NCBI GenBank assembly: GCA_003693705.1
Contig: RBZT01000690.1
Location: 2,373 to 45,922, forward strand
Source of the DNA: Polymyxa betae
Taxonomy: Eukaryota > Endomyxa > Phytomyxea > Plasmodiophorida > Plasmodiophoridae
Reading direction: 5' to 3'
Length of the DNA: 43,550 bases
Below the pieces are notes generated by a model. The model did no database searches, had not been told where the DNA came from, and saw nothing but the letters and a program-made list of their open reading frames with translations. Shown in pieces: positions 10,957-20,526 of the stretch (the stretch's first letter is position 1; each line of letters opens with the position of its first letter). The position numbers and the translations under genes are program-made.

Positions 10957-11260
10957 TTATAGAAGTCCTACAGAGCTACCTACTGAAATGCAACAATGAC
11001 GAAAATCCACTCCACTAGCTTTTCTCTACGTCTACCTTCAAGAATTCGGGTGCTAAAATGTTAATAAGCCCGCCCCCCTAACTTTGCTGGCAGCGCAGGC
11101 CATAGGTTGATGCATGGTGTAAACCTGTTCGAATAACGAGGAGCGCAGACGATAGCTTCCTTGAGTCCCGCCTCGTAATCTCCAATCAGAAGCAAAAGAG
11201 AGGCAAGCAGAGAAAAATCATAGAGAGGATGAATGAAACACGTTACAGGACGTGTCGTAG
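10957..11260 (-). CDS. Possible short hypothetical protein or 3' end of an unresolved gene
   Basis: A minus-strand stretch reads RPVTCFIHPLYDFSLLASLL then LIGDYEAGLKEAIVCAPRYS, which has protein-like, TPR-like composition. Two possible introns (11053-11082, 30 nt, donor GTTAGGG; and 10983-11035, 53 nt) carry it to a TAA at 10957. No start codon or first exon is convincing upstream, where the region meets the 5' end of the LRRIQ1-like gene and a CCCTAAACCCTA block at 11264-11276. It may be real, a fragment, or chance. Confidence 0.3.
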
Positions 11261-11261
11261 A

Positions 11262-11284
11262 AACCCCTAAACCCTACCGGTAGA
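11262..11284. repeat. Telomere-type block near the LRRIQ1-like gene start
   Basis: AACCCCTAAACCCTACCGG lies between a GTAG and a CGGTAG, so on the plus strand it could be a 27-nt GT-AG intron in the 5' leader, resembling the exportin introns. On the minus strand it falls in the doubtful short gene. Which transcript contains it cannot be decided from sequence. Confidence 0.5.
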
Positions 11285-11346
11285 TGACCATCAGTGGTAC
11301 CAGTCACTCGATCTTTATGGCGGCCAGCTGACCGACGCCAGATGTG

Positions 11347-13958
11347 ATGGTGTGCAGGCCTAATGACGACGACATCACAGCCCAATTGGAACGTGAGCTG
11401 CAAGCCTTGCAGGACGAGACGATTCTTTCGGATTTGGAGTCGGATAAATCGTCCGATAGCGATGACGACGCCGTCCTTATTGATGACGATTTTGATAAAA
11501 ACGATTCGGATGAGGCTTTTCTCCGCCTGAAACGATGCATTGAAGAAAGTGGAAGCTTGGTCACTGACAGCATTCAAATCAACAATAGACGGGAAGAATG
11601 TGAAGCTTTGGAGATAAATAACGAAACTGTGAGAGAATCGATGCCAATTTCAGAAGATTCTCAAAAGAAAAATGAAACTCTGGGCATATCTGTGCCAAAA
11701 ACTGACATTATTGAGGATTCGGTGACAAAAGCTGGATACGATCTGCTGGAAAATTCTTTCACAACGAATAAGACCTTAGTTGATTGCGAAGAAATTGTTC
11801 TGTCACAAGAAGGTGGCGGTGAAGCATTTCCCGTGGTTTCTGCATCTGAGCGAGATGAGCTCATCGACCCTGTTGACGAAGAATTTGAAATACAAATGCG
11901 CCAATTTGAAGAGCAGCGCAAACTGAAATTACAAAACGAGAAGGCGAGACTTGCCGCGATAAAAGAAAGAAGAAAACAGCAGGAGGAACGCGAATCTGAA
12001 TGCATGTTAATGGCCCTGGAGGACTATCTCGCTGCTCTTTGCGTCAAAAAAGAGCAACAAATGCGAGAAAAGGAACGACATCTGATGAAAATCGAAGACG
12101 AACGTGAACGATATGCGATAATGCAGCACGAACATGAGCTGCAAAGAGCTCGCCGAGAATTGGAACTCATGATTACAGAAGACAACGCATCACGGCTCCA
12201 AAGAGACATGATTGCGGCTGAAATCGTAACAGAACTGTTACAGATGAAGGCGGAAGATGAAGCATCTATTCAATACGCGAAATGGATCGCCGCTGAAATG
12301 CAACGAGAGCTGCAAACAATGCAAATCGAAGATCATGCGTCGAAGGCTCGCATTCGGAACGAACAAAAGGAGCAGCGTTTAAGGAAGCTGCCCAGGGCTG
12401 AGGCGGCCCTCCCCGCAAAGCGGGAACTCGTTCTTCAAACTAAAAAGGCGATCCAAATCCAAGACGATTTTGCAACCCAATGTGAAGGTTGGATACGAAA
12501 GCTACATCCGTTGCCATCGGTCAGCAAAGGCCAGAATGTTCGCGTCCTAACTGTGCCTGGGCAAGCTCTATCCAACATCTCCTGCATAGCTCGGCTGAGG
12601 CATCTGGAAAGATTAGACGTCAGCGGAAACCCGCTCACCTCCCTCAATGCCGTCTGGTTATCGCCTCGCTTAATGACGTTGTCTGCTTCGTCCTGTGGTC
12701 TGAGCTCCATTGTTGGCGTCATCAACTGTCCAGTCATTCAATCGATTGATCTCTCTCGAAACCGTCTGTTGACGTTAACGATAGAGGCTGCCCCGTTTCT
12801 GCACACATTAATGCTGGAGAACAATCCCATGTTGAACGCTCCTGTATTACGTTGGGCGCCGAAGTTGCCCGATCATTCGTCGCTGTTGAATATCGGAGGA
12901 TGGAGAGGAAGAGCCTGGCAGAAACGTCTTCAGACTAATCCTAAATCTCTACAAGAAGCAGTATATCTTCTGTCAAAGCCCATAGCTTACCACTGGCGAA
13001 GGAACCCGGCCGAATGCATAAGAGATTGGTGGCGTAAATACAGCAAACGGCGAAAAACCAGAATGGCAACGAAAATCCAGAGACAATGGCGACGGTATTG
13101 TCGACGACGACAAGCGAGTCTTATCATTCAGCGCTGGTGGCGATCTTTAACAATCCGAAACAGAATACGACAAGTACGAAGACGATGGGTGGACGCTGAC
13201 GACGATATTGAAAGGCTGAACGTTGATTTCTTCGACTTTATTCGTGGCGATTTACCCGAACTAAAGGAGACGTTCATCAATGCATCCGAGGTCCCACTTG
13301 ACGCTGATGAGCATGAAGAAATCTGTCACGATAAGCAAATTGGTGGAAATTGCTCGACACTCGCCGATCCGTCAGCAGAACAGCCTCAAACTCACAGAAA
13401 AATCGAAGAATTCACGGACATTCCCACCATTAGCAAAGATGTTGGCGATCACGTCAAGCACGATCGAAATGACGCATCCGAATATCGCACGCGTTTCGTG
13501 ATGCCGCTAAAATTGCCATTTTCTACGTATGAAACGGGTTTGCAGCAAACCAATAGCGAATGCAGCCTAGCTACGGAACGATCCCTTTCTCTTGTCAGTA
13601 CGACGGAACAGCAAGAGCACCAGAAAGACAATGAGACCGGATGGAATTTCATTGTAAAAACCACTGGTGCATCTCTATCCATTCTCTGATCGAATGTTGC
13701 AGAATGAGGCTACAAGAAGAGCGTTTGAGCGAAAAGCCAAGCGTATGCGGAAATTAAAGGCAGAGAAAGCTCGGCGAGAAGCGAGCCCAATGCAACGGTA
13801 ATATTGAACGGATAGAAAACGTTAAAAAAATTAACACTTCTGCATACAGAGTACAATATCTTCGTAAGTCGCTCAGGCAGAATCGGGTGAAAGGCGCCCC
13901 CGATGGAACGCTGAGCCGATACACTTTACCTATACAACCTAGCCAATATGAATCATAA
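11347..13958 (+). CDS. LRRIQ1: Leucine-rich repeat and IQ-domain protein, LRRIQ1-like
   Basis: Exons 11347-13653, 13703-13797 and 13850-13958 give 836 aa. The N-terminus is acidic (QLERELQALQDE, then SDSDDDAVLIDDD). A long charged coiled coil covers about residues 160-385. Leucine-rich repeats follow at about 397-510 (IARLRHLERLDVSGNPLTSL, CPVIQSIDLSRNRL, FLHTLMLENNP). IQ motifs lie at about 560-610 (MATKIQRQWRRYCRRR, ASLIIQRWWRSL), which normally bind calmodulin. This order matches LRRIQ1, a protein of motile cilia. Two terminal 49- and 52-nt introns lead to a basic tail ending LPIQPSQYES. Without the first intron the frame would stop at 13687. The ATG at 11347 is the first Met before the conserved acidic start. 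Confidence 0.8.
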
Positions 13959-14319
13959 TCGCAGACCTGACGGGGTCCATCAGCCTGGTGTTGACATCAC
14001 AGACTGACGACCCCAGAGACGGCGCCAAAAAGAAATGGCCACGATCATCGAGTGATCCTGACCGTGATAGACAGCAACGTTATAAGTGGGTGGCGCGACC
14101 CTGCGCAGCCACCTGCTGTCATCATCGAACTTTGTCTTTCAAACTTCAAATCGCTTTGGCAACAGGAAGTTCAATCAGGGCGTCACGTCTCTCTAGAGAA
14201 GCACATCTTTCGCCAGCCACGCCCGCACCAATAACAAATTGCTGCCGCCCGCTCCCGGATTGAGTTGGAGCTCGGATCGTCGTTTAGGCTGGCGACGATC
14301 GCGAACCAAGCCGCCTTGC

Positions 14320-16738
14320 ATGACATTGAGGAGGTCACAACGATCGGCTCCAGCCACTGTCGGTCAGATCGTGATCCTTCTCGATCGCTCTTCCGTTCCT
14401 GAAGAGCTGAGAGGCGTGACGGCTACAATCCTAAGGGCTAGCCCTGACGGCTACTTCATGGTTGAATGCCAGCCTGAAGGCAGGTCGAAAGTCGTCTCTG
14501 TTGTCTATGGCGATGCATTCTTGCCAGAAACTATCACCGATAACGACTTCATCGAGGCATCGGATACGAAAGACTTGGCTGCAAACCGGACGATCTCAGC
14601 TCCCTCGTTTCGTCGTTTGAAAGACTCCTGGGTCGATACTCATTACTGCTTGATTGACAACGAGAGCCGTATTGATCTTTGCGTTAGCTGCTCCAGTGCT
14701 GGCACCAGCAACGACATGATCCTTTGCAATGACTGTGGCGAAGCTTACCATTACTACTGCGTCGACATCCCACAAGAGAGCCTGAAACGAACGGACTGGA
14801 CCTGCACGAATTGCATGATGTGCATCGTATGCGGTTCCGCTCGCGATCCGCCTTCGTTGCTGCAATGCGATTATTGCTTCAACGGAACCCATCTAGGCTG
14901 CAACGAGCCAAAACTCGATCGGATTCCAGAATCGGGTTTCTTATGTCCACGCTGTACCGCGCTAGGTGTCAACGTCCCCAAGCAGGAGGATAATGATTGC
15001 TGTCCTTTATGCAAATCATCGGCGTTTGATAACGATATGGTCCAATGCGATACGTGCGACCGATGGGTGCATAGTAACTGTGATGGTGGTAATTTATTCA
15101 GTGGCTGCGTCGATGTGTCATTGATACCGTAAATTAGATATCAGTTCTGCTCAATATAAGCAACTATCGGAAAACCCCAGCGCTTCGTATTTCTGTCCAC
15201 TATGCCGAGCGCGCCCTCATTTGATTGATAACGCCACCCTCTCCGTCCCAGGTTTGTAATTGTTTAGGTTGCATGAAGACGCCCTGAGTTCATGCTGGGG
15301 TAGAGATTTATGCACGAATTCGCGAACTTGTTCAGTTGACGCAAGAAAAAAGGCGACGCTCTAGGAGAAGGATGCTTTTGAATACTTCCAGACATCTGTC
15401 CAAGGTTGTAGTTTGTCCTTCTGTTCTGATTTCTCTTAAAATTGTTGCAGAATAACAGTTACAAGAGGCATACTTCTTACAAGAGACCTTTTCCGTTAAA
15501 CAATGAGACGCTCAATCTCCATGACAATGTTGCTGATGACAAAACAGAGAGCAGCTGTGATTCAGCCAAGTGCTTCCTTCCGCTGGATATGCGGTCATGC
15601 GCTCTGTGTCATGTTGTTGGTGATGGAGAGGATCAAATTCAGTCTCGTTTAATCCCGATTGCTAAGGTAGCTAGCCTTCTTCTGTTGCAGTCGTTATTCT
15701 GATGGTGTCGCAGGGCCAATGGGGTCATGCCAATTGCTTGATTTACAGTAACGAGACATTTGAAGCGCAGGATGGCTCCCTGGCCAAAGCAGATCGAGCA
15801 ATATTGCGCGGCGCCAGAACGAAATGTGTTTACTGCAAAGAGTTCGGCGCCACCATCAATTGCTGTCAGGCTTTCTGCCTAAATGTCTACCACTTACCAT
15901 GCACCTTGCTGTCAGCGTGTGTCCATTATTATGCATTATATCCTGTTCTGATTGTTTGGTAGCTGTACTATCGACGTCAAGTCGAATAACATCTACTGTC
16001 CCGATCATAATAATGGCGTTCCTATCTCGAACCATTTGATGCGAACCGTTGATACCCTACGACATCGTATTGTTACTATGATGGTGCCAGGCGTGGTGTA
16101 ATATTGCTTATATCGCTACCCATGCTCTGACGCTTATACGTGGCTCTCAGAGAAGATCACTTTGAGTCGAAGAACTGTTCAATACGAGTTGGTGCTCTGT
16201 CTATAACCCGATTAGACAATGATGGTCGGTTTCAGTGAAACCAATGTTAATACAGTTATTTGATCGATATTTTAGGTCTAGGATTCCGGTCGAATAGAAT
16301 CTTCTGGTCGACTTTGAGGCCGATGGCGCGCACCGTTTATAACTTTGAAGTCATCATGAAGGGTGTTTGTCATGTTTATACGATCAGGGCACAGGATCGC
16401 CCAGAATTCCTCATTCAATCCACAGACCCGGTCCATGCATATAAAGGTAAACTCAGTTCGACTAATTTCACTGTTTAAACCTGCGCTGATTCAATCGCTT
16501 TCAGCTTTGGTTTCTGCGATTCCTGGGTTCACTGAAAGAAATTCTATTCGAGAGCACATCCCGAATGGCGAATACTCTGCATTTGGCCTTTGCGCGTCGA
16601 TTTTCTTCGGATTCGGTATGGTTAAATTTTCAGTTAGGGTTTAAGTTTGATGATTTCATAGGGCATCCAATATTGTCTTCTGCATTGAGAGAGCGGATAA
16701 GCAACAATAACAGTAAAGCTATTTTTGCCGGAACGTAA
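14320..16738 (+). CDS. PHD / extended-PHD / FYRN-FYRC chromatin protein, MLL-like but without SET
   Basis: Zinc fingers in order: PHD1 (14680-14815, MILCNDCGEAYHYYC), PHD2 (14821-14958, LLQCDYCFNGTHLGC), PHD3 (14998-15210, MVQCDTCDRWVHSNC, then YFCPLCRA after the intron at 15089-15137), and an extended PHD (15598-16000, SCALCHVVGDGE, QWGHANCLIY, KCVYCKEFGATINCCQ, IYCPDH). FYRN follows (GFRSNRIFW) and FYRC (16336-16705, TVYNFEVIMKGVCHVYTI, GFGHPILSSALRERI). This is the layout of KMT2/trithorax proteins, which read histone marks within COMPASS complexes. A TAA follows about 20 residues after FYRC, where the SET methyltransferase domain should begin. Further introns I place are 15667-15713, 15917-15962, 16447-16504 and 16616-16661. 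Exons between 15237 and 15451 and the 5' end are unresolved; coding-like sequence at 14052-14335 may be an earlier exon. Confidence 0.8.
16616..16661 (+). repeat. 46-nt intron with TTAGGGTTTA, opposite orientation
   Basis: The last intron of the PHD/FYR gene runs from GTATGG to TTTCATAG and contains CAGTTAGGGTTTAAG. This is a telomere-type unit in the G-rich orientation relative to transcription. Splicing joins FFGFG to HPILSS, exactly inside the FYRC motif, so the boundaries are secure. Confidence 0.75.
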
Positions 16739-16839
16739 CAAACAGTGCATATATAATCTAGATCACAATATATATATTTGTAATATGCAGATCAGAGTCT
16801 GACAAAAACTTTCGTCATGTTTAGCTTTGTTAACTATAA

Positions 16840-17605
16840 CTAACCCACAGTCTGCTTCAAAAATGTCTCCAGATGCTGCCGCTGGAACTTCACAAATTCT
16901 TTCTCTTCCTGTCGTTTTTTCTCAATAACAGCCCTGCGCTCACTTTCCTGTTTCTCGATCGTCTCGTATGTGATTTTAAGATTGTCCAATTCGGTCTTCA
17001 GCGCCGCCTTTCTGGCCTCAGCAGCAGCGATTTTCTCAGCCAACGACCCTGTCCCAATCTCCGCCTGCAGCGACTTTCTGATCCCGAAAACGATACTGCT
17101 TTCATACAGCGTCTGATAAGCCGCAATCGTCATCTTGCTTTCATCACGGATCCTTAACAGCAGTAGGCCACGTTCAGGACACTCGATCGTCACCTGCCGA
17201 ATTAATTCGTCGAATGTTTGAGCATACAGTTCTTCCCGAACGGGACAGATTCCAGTTTCTCGGGCCTGACGTAATTGCAATCGGTCGTCTAATGCGATCT
17301 GTAGCTTGATAACGTCTTCTCTACTGACTGGCCGCAACGAGACGTGCTGAGTCGCGCCATTCACAACACGGATCGGTAGCATGGCATTCAGGATCTCACG
17401 AAGCTGCTGCGACTTGTTGGTCTTCGGTAAAGTTAGACTCTCGCCCGACTACAAATCATGCTCAGAATGCGTTTCGATTCCATGGGAAATCGGATCAACT
17501 AACCACGGGCTCGTACTGGATCAGTGCCTCAGAGATCGCATCGATGGGTTGTAAATCGGTTGAAATCGCAGCCTGCGGCTGAGCTGGGAGGATGTCCAGA
17601 CTCAT
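16840..17605 (-). CDS. DNALI1: Axonemal dynein light intermediate chain (p28/DNALI1)
   Basis: Light chain of single-headed inner-arm dyneins of motile flagella, binding actin and the heavy chain. The exact family block CPVREELYAQTFDELIRQ is present, followed by ERGLLLLRIRDESKMTIAAY and QTLYESSIVFGIRK, then a C-terminal coiled coil rich in Glu, Lys and Arg (KQESERRAVIEKKRQEE). Exons 17605-17504 and 17448-16840, with a 55-nt intron, give 236 aa against 230-280 in the family. The N-terminal YEPV and SGESLTLPKTNKSQQLRE are also typical. It is convergent with the PHD/FYR gene (101 bp apart) and divergent from the coiled-coil gene at 17991. Confidence 0.95.
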
Positions 17606-17818
17606 CGATGGGCCGTTATTGATACTGAACGATAATGGGTACCAGAATTGAACTCGAACCATTCGTCATAGTGCTAACTCGCCAGGGGTTCTGATTTCAG
17701 CAGAAAAGTTCCAATGACCTTCCGACAGGAATCTGCACGAATTATCGCCAGGTGCTATAAGCTTCGTCCATAATTTTAGTTTAACAATCTGAGCATGCAG
17801 TGAGATGGATCGATTGAC

Positions 17819-17841
17819 GTTGCAATTACTCTCGATGCAAC
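17819..17841. promoter_or_regulatory. Inverted repeat GTTGCA-N11-TGCAAC between divergent genes
   Basis: A perfect 6-bp inverted repeat lies in the 385-bp divergent gap between the axonemal dynein chain and the coiled-coil gene. Its half-sites loosely recall the GTTGC/GCAAC halves of RFX X-boxes, but the spacing differs. It could be a shared control site; chance is also quite possible. Confidence 0.25.
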
Positions 17842-17990
17842 GATGGAAGCCTAAATTGTTTCTCCAAAAAGAATTAGAATTGAGTTAAGCTTCGGATTGG
17901 TTCAGTGAAACCGCCATGGCTATTTCCGTAGCGATAAATGAAAAAAAGATGTGACTGACAGCAACAGATTGGAAAGTCGTATTGGTGAAC

Positions 17991-19583
17991 ATGACCAATT
18001 ATGACGTCAAATGGGCGGAACTAGAGGAGCGCCGGCTCAACGTCGCCGCCGAGCTCGAAAGCCTGGATTGGCGAGCGCATCGTCGAGAACGCGAACGTGG
18101 TCAAATCGGGATCTTCTATCGAAAGAAGCTTCAGGCGTCGCTCCGAACGCTGCACCAAAGGAAAGCCGAGACTCGTCGAATTCAGCAAGCATTGCAACAG
18201 AAAATCGATGAAAATCTTGCAATGACACCAGCTCGACGCGATCGTTCCATCGACGAATTAAAGAAGCGTTATGGGTCCTTGGTTGAATCAATGAAAGCGT
18301 CGTGGTTGGATACGACAAATCAGCGCGCCATTGATCGCCTGGCCAATGTTGAACGCAGCTTGCAGCAATCGGTTGCCATGCACGAATACGAGCAGGATTT
18401 AGCAACTCGCGAAAAGCAAATCAAAGACCGGATTCGTGAACAACGACAGCGTGTTCGCTCGATTCAGGAACAGTTGACCAAAGCCCGAAACGATGAAGAA
18501 GATGAGACCTTTGCGATGCAAATCGAAGAGCAGCGGCAAGAAGCCGAAGCTCGAGCTCGTGCTGCCGCAGAATTGGCCGAGCGCGAACGACAACGAGAAC
18601 TGAGCCGATTGCAGCTGGCCGTTGAAACTGAACAACGCCTGAAGGATGCTGTTGCCCAGGAGACACAGAAGGAGAAAGAGATTGTCGGCATTCAGGCTCA
18701 GATGGTACGAACAGCTACTTCGTCATATTTGCTGGAGACGCAATTAGAACGACGTCTGCAAGCAAGCGAACAAAACCAAGCGCCAACAAGCCCACCTGAA
18801 GGAAACTTAGCTGATGAAAAGATGAACAATGTTTCCGGGAACCAGCAAGAAAAGCCGCCAAGTCCAGCTGCTAACAATCCAGCGAAAAATCAAACACCCC
18901 GATCTGTCACCTTCGATGTCGATACAGAATCGGAATCTTCACGTACAAATCTGCAGATTGTAGTCGATCCTGAATTTCTGTCAAAACAAAAGCTTGCAAA
19001 TAGCAATGATGCGAATACAACTGTTCAGCTCAAAGATCCAGTTACAGCGGCATTGAAAGCAGTGCCGCTTTCAAACATCAAAGAACCCGAAAACGTTCTC
19101 CTCCGATCGACGGAAAGCCAAGACAAGAGGAAAGATCCGACCCCAGAAATATTAGCTGCGAAAGAAGAACAGCCAAGTTCGAGAGCATTGCAGTCCAGAC
19201 AAGAGTCGCAGGCAGAGCCATCAACGCCTGCGTACGAATTGGTTCCAAAACCGATGCCGAAACCAAGCCGGTTGGGACTATCATTAATCGGCTTGATGGC
19301 AGATCCGATCACATCAAGCGAAGACGACTTCTCAGAGCAGAGCCGCATAGTGCCTGAGAAGGCAGAGCCAAAGGAGCCAGAGAAGCCACCAGAGCCCAGC
19401 TCGGCCGCTACAACGACGAAGAACGTAGTGCGTCCTAAACTGAAGCTATCAAGCCTGATATCGGGAGAAGAAACCGATTCGGACGACATCTCTCTCGAGC
19501 TGAAAGCGAAACCAGTCCTCAATGGGTCAACTTCTGTAGCTCAATCTTCAGATAAACCGACCTTAGATGAATTTGATTTTTAA
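17991..19583 (+). CDS. Coiled-coil hypothetical protein
   Basis: 530 aa from ATG 17991 (MTNYDVKWAELEERRLN), single exon. Residues about 5-265 are a long, highly charged coiled coil (KQIKDRIREQRQRVRSIQEQ, EARARAAAELAERERQRELS). The second half is low-complexity, rich in Ser, Pro, Glu and Lys, with short ordered motifs SRLGLSLIGLMADP and RPKLKLSSLISGEE, each followed by acidic stretches, and a terminal DEFDF. I do not recognise the family. Its place head-to-head with an axonemal dynein gene and next to an IQ coiled-coil gene suggests a flagellar or basal-body role, but that is only context. Its stop codon overlaps that of the next gene. Confidence 0.75.
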   Translation: MTNYDVKWAELEERRLNVAAELESLDWRAHRRERERGQIGIFYRKKLQASLRTLHQRKAETRRIQQALQQKIDENLAMTPARRDRSIDELKKRYGSLVESMKASWLDTTNQRAIDRLANVERSLQQSVAMHEYEQDLATREKQIKDRIREQRQRVRSIQEQLTKARNDEEDETFAMQIEEQRQEAEARARAAAELAERERQRELSRLQLAVETEQRLKDAVAQETQKEKEIVGIQAQMVRTATSSYLLETQLERRLQASEQNQAPTSPPEGNLADEKMNNVSGNQQEKPPSPAANNPAKNQTPRSVTFDVDTESESSRTNLQIVVDPEFLSKQKLANSNDANTTVQLKDPVTAALKAVPLSNIKEPENVLLRSTESQDKRKDPTPEILAAKEEQPSSRALQSRQESQAEPSTPAYELVPKPMPKPSRLGLSLIGLMADPITSSEDDFSEQSRIVPEKAEPKEPEKPPEPSSAATTTKNVVRPKLKLSSLISGEETDSDDISLELKAKPVLNGSTSVAQSSDKPTLDEFDF

Positions 19584-20377
19584 ACGGTTTTACTACTGTT
19601 CGATGACTCGTCGCGATCGAAAAACGATTTCGAGGGTTTTCTGAACGTGTCCAGGAGGGCGGCGAATCGCCGCTTGCATTTGCTGGCTCCCGTCCTGTCG
19701 TCACCGTCGTCTTTGATGGGCGTCATCAAGGCGTTATGATACCCAGAAGATCTTGATCGAGTCCTGACCGAGCCGGATTCTTCTTCCGAACACGATCCGC
19801 CGCCTTCCGTATACCTTGTTAAAGGTTTCACATCAATCGGTGGTATTAGCAGCGTGTTTCGGGGCGTCCCTTGCAAAACCGTTCCATCATCGCTTACTCC
19901 AGATGGCCTCCGTAGGCCATTTTGCAAAAGTTCGAAATCGACATAATCGGATATCCTTCGCTCTAAGTCCATCAGCAGTTTTCGACGCGGTTCAGAAATC
20001 GTGATCGATTGCGATTCGTAACAATCGGTGTTGTACTCATCCGACGACGACTCGGTCTCTAACGTCCTGGTGCTCTGTCGGCGACTCTGTAATCGCCTAC
20101 GAACACCCAGTTCGTAGATCATATCACGAACCTGTGTTTGGTTAAAATTTTTCTTGCCAAGATCTGCCCTATTTACTTGATGGAGAATCCGCCAGCGACG
20201 GAAGCATCGCTGTATGGTGGTCGCGGCCTGATGCTGCACATCATTACGCAGGTCGCGATTCTCGCGCTCCAGATCGTCGATCCGACGCAGCGCCTGCTGG
20301 AGATGGTCGAACAGCGGCTGGAAGACGGTTTGGGCCTGCTCCAAGGCGGCGATCACCCGTTCATTCGACGAGCTCAT
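19580..20377 (-). CDS. Coiled-coil protein with one IQ motif
   Basis: 265 aa, single exon. The start MSSSNERVIAALEQAQ leads into a short coiled coil (LQQALRRIDDLERENRDLR), immediately followed by an IQ calmodulin-binding motif (AATTIQRCFRRWRILHQ, about residues 51-67). The rest is Ser- and Arg-rich, with a possible helix RRKLLMDLERRISDYVDF at about 130-148, and ends in a basic KCKRRFAALLDTFRKPS segment. No family is recognised. It is convergent with the gene ending at 19583: the two stop codons share bases 19581-19582. Confidence 0.7.
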   Translation of the reverse strand: MSSSNERVIAALEQAQTVFQPLFDHLQQALRRIDDLERENRDLRNDVQHQAATTIQRCFRRWRILHQVNRADLGKKNFNQTQVRDMIYELGVRRRLQSRRQSTRTLETESSSDEYNTDCYESQSITISEPRRKLLMDLERRISDYVDFELLQNGLRRPSGVSDDGTVLQGTPRNTLLIPPIDVKPLTRYTEGGGSCSEEESGSVRTRSRSSGYHNALMTPIKDDGDDRTGASKCKRRFAALLDTFRKPSKSFFDRDESSNSSKTV

Positions 20378-20463
20378 CTAACAGAATGACAGTTGATGAA
20401 TGTCTCCCATCGTGTGTAGTCTGATGACAGGGAGAGGGTCCCGCCGTCACAACAGTCACGTCT

Positions 20464-20526
20464 CGTATCGTAATTTGATACGAAAGGGGGTTCCTCCATG
20501 CAAGTCAAACAACCCTAGCTAGGGTT
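20464..20526. terminator. Palindromes at the 3' end of the 20515-21498 gene
   Basis: A perfect 16-bp palindrome AACCCTAGCTAGGGTT (20511-20526) spans the minus-strand stop codon. A second hairpin, CGTATC-N7-GATACG (20464-20482), lies 28 bp beyond. The first looks like two telomere-type units head to head. Use as a 3'-end processing or termination signal is only inferred. Confidence 0.3.

Noticed and set aside
11218-11577. 119-codon minus-strand frame
   Set aside because: Most of it is opposite the acidic N-terminal exon of the LRRIQ1-like gene and mirrors its repetitive codons.
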